A stretch of 10,873 nucleotides of DNA from Larix sibirica (lineage: Eukaryota > Streptophyta > Pinopsida > Pinales > Pinaceae): NCBI GenBank assembly GCA_004151065.3, contig NWUY0300017379.1:47407-58279 (forward strand), given 5' to 3'. Numbering within the stretch: the stretch's first letter is position 1; every line of letters starts with the position of its first letter. The notes under the pieces were generated by a model, which did not search any database, was not told the origin of the DNA, and saw only the letters and a program-made list of their open reading frames with translations. The translations under genes and the position numbers were made by a program. Shown one piece after another: positions 8,538-10,873 of the stretch.

Positions 8538-10095
8538 GGGAATTATGGTTTATGACTAAAGGTGTTTGTCCTTTTTCTCATTAGGTGTTGAACCAACTTC
8601 TAACTTTCTCGTACCTTGAATACGTAGAGACCACCAAACTAGTATTTAAGTGGTAGGTCCATTAAATATCGCATAGAACATTACATAAAAATATTATTCA
8701 CATATTTTTAAAAACATGAGATATCAAATTGTTTGCACAAAAGTGGATAGCTAGGGTTTTTTTTTTAATTGTACATTTCATTTTAGCCTAAAAGTTCTTA
8801 AAGTACTTAATAACCGTTTTGGAGTCAACTTGATTTTGACTTCTCTTAGTTGGTCATTTTCAAAAATATTTGGATACAGTTTTATAATGTTATGTAAAAT
8901 ATATTAAATTAAATTAAATTTTATAAAAATTAAAAATTAATTTTTAGTTTTTTTAAATACAAAATTTGTTTTCTAATTGGATATGAAAGGACTATTTTAT
9001 ATGGTTTTATTTGTACTTATTATTGTAAAATTAATTTCAAAAATTAAAAAATTAAAAAATATATATAAATAACCAAGTGTTTATTAGGGGAGAGATGCCA
9101 CTACGTGAGCATGGATTAACAGTGGTCATAGAACCAGTCACATCAAACACTTAATAGCTAACCACTAATCACTCTAGTATGAGAATAAATAAAATTATTT
9201 AAATAATATTAATTTATTCAAAATATGTTCCAAAATTGCCCATAGGTTGATTGAGCCCATAAGAGTCCATAAATAGTCTTTTTAATGAAGTTTGGTCATG
9301 AGTGATAGAATAACCTTGCAAACAATCATGTCCTTGCCACATCCCAATGTTTTTTGACCAATATATGAACTCAAACCTTAGAACATCCTACAATGCCCTC
9401 ATTACAAGTACATATTGTCTATTAATTCAAACCCATTGAATGACCTTTAAAGCAGACTCACACAACCCGCAGTGCCAAGATATCCCATCACACTTCCTCA
9501 TCTACATATTTTCATGGGTTATGGAGATCAACAATGCCTGCATGTAGTTTCAACAACTAAACCCACACAATGCAATAAATGACACCCAGCCCATTAAATT
9601 CATCAAATAATCCATTAAACTCATTAGAGGCACAAGGGTCAACAAAGACAATTTCCCAACCATTAGATCATACCCAAATCAATATTACACACTCATTCAC
9701 AAATTCATTTTTGCAATCCATGCCAGTTCCATACACCAATCAAACCAACAATAAAAAACTATAAAGAATCATCAAACATCATACAATTTACCATTTTTAC
9801 TTTCCAAAAATTCAAATTGCTCAGCAAAATTGCCAACAAACCATCACAGCATGTCTTCAGTTTAGGTATTAGCCATGTTTCTATTATCTTTATGATTCAA
9901 TTGAGGTTACAATATATCTATCTATTAACTGTATATGCTTTAGTATATGTTAGCATGTTAACTTGTTCTTGTTTCAGTATATGTTAACTATATATGTTTC
10001 AGCGGTACTCTTATCTTCTACTCAATAATATATATGTACATAATGCTTAACACTTCACTTATATCTGTATTGCATGATAGCATTATATTCACATT
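8538..10095. repeat. second copy of the 1.56-kb tandem duplication
   Basis: This copy matches 6981-8537 along its whole length, with an offset of 1557 at the start and 1558 at the end, so net indel change is only one base. I judge identity near 95% by eye. Several differences are transitions at CpG sites in one of the two copies, for example 7580-7581, 7740-7741, 7879-7880, 8623-8624 and 9468-9469. The equivalent of the open frame at 7789 starts at 9347 and is cut by TGA at 9437-9439, where the first copy has CGA. The copy ends at ATATTCACATT; downstream sequence differs. Confidence 0.93.
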
Positions 10096-10353
10096 TTTAT
10101 TCCATACATTCATCTCATAATTTAATCAATAGATTAATGGCAAGTTTCAAATTTTAAGACTTGATTTGTGCCATAACTCAAATTATGTACATTTTTTAGA
10201 AATTATATTGCTATTATTGTTGTGTTAGTAGTGTGTAGTTTTATTGTAGTCATGTCAAGAGTGCATGCCTTTGCTCTTATAAGGAGGTCAAGGAGGTGAG
10301 TTTCCAAGGGTGCAAAGGTACAATGCACTTCATCAAATGAGGACATACCCTAA
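10096..10353. other. spacer between tandem unit and gypsy relic
   Basis: No gene is supported. There is no recognisable tRNA primer-binding site after the tandem unit, which argues against the unit being an intact 5' LTR of the relic that follows. The plus-strand open frame at 10310-10504 overlaps the gypsy relic in another frame and is a shadow. Confidence 0.5.
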
Positions 10354-10873
10354 GCTGTTGCTAACAAAAATCCTACCAAGGATGCTAAAGAGCATAATCA
10401 GTCAAAGGTTGATGGTGTTGTTCCATAATCAACCATGGTGCAAGGTGCAAGTGCAACCAAGAGGATTAGTGCCATCAGAGGCTAGAAAGAACAAGATATG
10501 TTGACTAAAATTAATAATGTAGGATTCAATAGATATTTGATTAGAGAAGATGTCAAAAATCATGGTATTGCACCCACATCACTGCATCATTTGATAAATG
10601 GCCTCACTCATACAAAGTGAAAAGGGCCTCTGGAGAGTTGAAAGGAGTAATGATTAGGATGGCTACTAATCCACAAATTTTTCAAGTCATTGATATTGTG
10701 GTGGCAAATATACCTGATGTTTACGGGTTGTTTCTAAGTCGGGACTGGTCTCAAGCTTTAAAGGGCCATTTTGCAACTGATTGGTCCCATTTGTGGTTAC
10801 CCAAGAACGGACGGCCAAATCAGGTTAGGGTTGACAGAAAAAGGTACATGAAGCATACAGTGACTGAGATAGA
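10354..10873 (+). pseudogene. Ty3/gypsy polyprotein relic, protease to pre-RT segment, runs off the right edge
   Basis: Two frames carry recognisable retroelement protein. In the first, a linker-like frame from 10354 is broken by TAA 10426-10428 and TAG 10483-10485 and ends with TGA at 10618-10620. In the second, open from 10545 to the window end, the protein reads VMIRMATNPQIFQVIDIVV, then DVYGLFLSRDWS with Arg-Asp-Trp near 10740-10748, then HFATDWSHLWLP and RYMKHTVTEI. This is the conserved segment between the aspartic protease fold and the reverse transcriptase of plant Ty3/gypsy elements; I recognise it with confidence. The frames must switch between about 10545 and 10617, so an indel is present. 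The catalytic Asp motif of the protease, expected about 90-100 residues upstream, is not visible, so upstream sequence is also deleted or diverged. Downstream reverse transcriptase is outside the window. The copy is not functional in this part. Confidence 0.85.

Noticed and set aside
10310-10504. 64-codon plus-strand frame
   Set aside because: It is in a different frame from the recognisable gypsy linker over the same bases and has no motif.
1-10873. tRNA, rRNA or CRISPR features
   Set aside because: No cloverleaf-type tRNA, rRNA motif or spaced short direct-repeat array was seen. The repeats present are two-copy tandem duplications only.

Overview
The window looks like nuclear DNA of a seed plant with a large, repeat-rich genome. 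The reasons are one plant-type single-exon gene of the DUF4228/PADRE family, decayed plant retroelement pieces around it, and long AT-rich spacers. Plant-type retroelement relics and sparse genes would suit a conifer or similar lineage, but that is an inference. Nothing bacterial or organellar is evident.

Layout from left to right. Positions 1-1620 hold two minus-strand retroelement-like relics. One is a broken, coiled-coil-like frame (241-777). The other is a 5'-truncated RNase H domain of the retroelement type (1188-1619), which stops at an (ATA)n microsatellite. From 1621 to 2968 I see no gene. Positions 2969-3478 hold a plus-strand protein-like frame broken by four stop codons, probably a gag-like relic. 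From 3479 to about 4720 there is AT-rich spacer. The only convincing intact gene lies at 4996-5598 on the minus strand: a 200-residue PADRE/DUF4228 protein with an N-terminal myristoylation-type MG start, a TATA box about 80 bp upstream and a likely 3' UTR down to about 4740.

From 5760 to 6680 there is AT-rich spacer, then two small back-to-back tandem duplications (6688-6761 and 6772-6849). These are followed by a large two-copy tandem duplication of a unit of about 1.56 kb (6981-8537 and 8538-10095), roughly 95% identical by eye. The unit has no convincing coding capacity. The right edge (about 10354-10873) holds a plus-strand Ty3/gypsy polyprotein relic, from the segment between the protease and the reverse transcriptase. 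It has in-frame stops and a frameshift and runs off the window.

The genes do not form a pathway. The picture is one stress-type plant gene in retroelement debris that has decayed by point mutation. Most inactivating stops are of the kind produced by C-to-T change, and several differences between the two large repeat copies fall at CpG sites, as expected for methylated plant repeats. I found no clear new biological system. The large tandem duplication is the most unusual structure.
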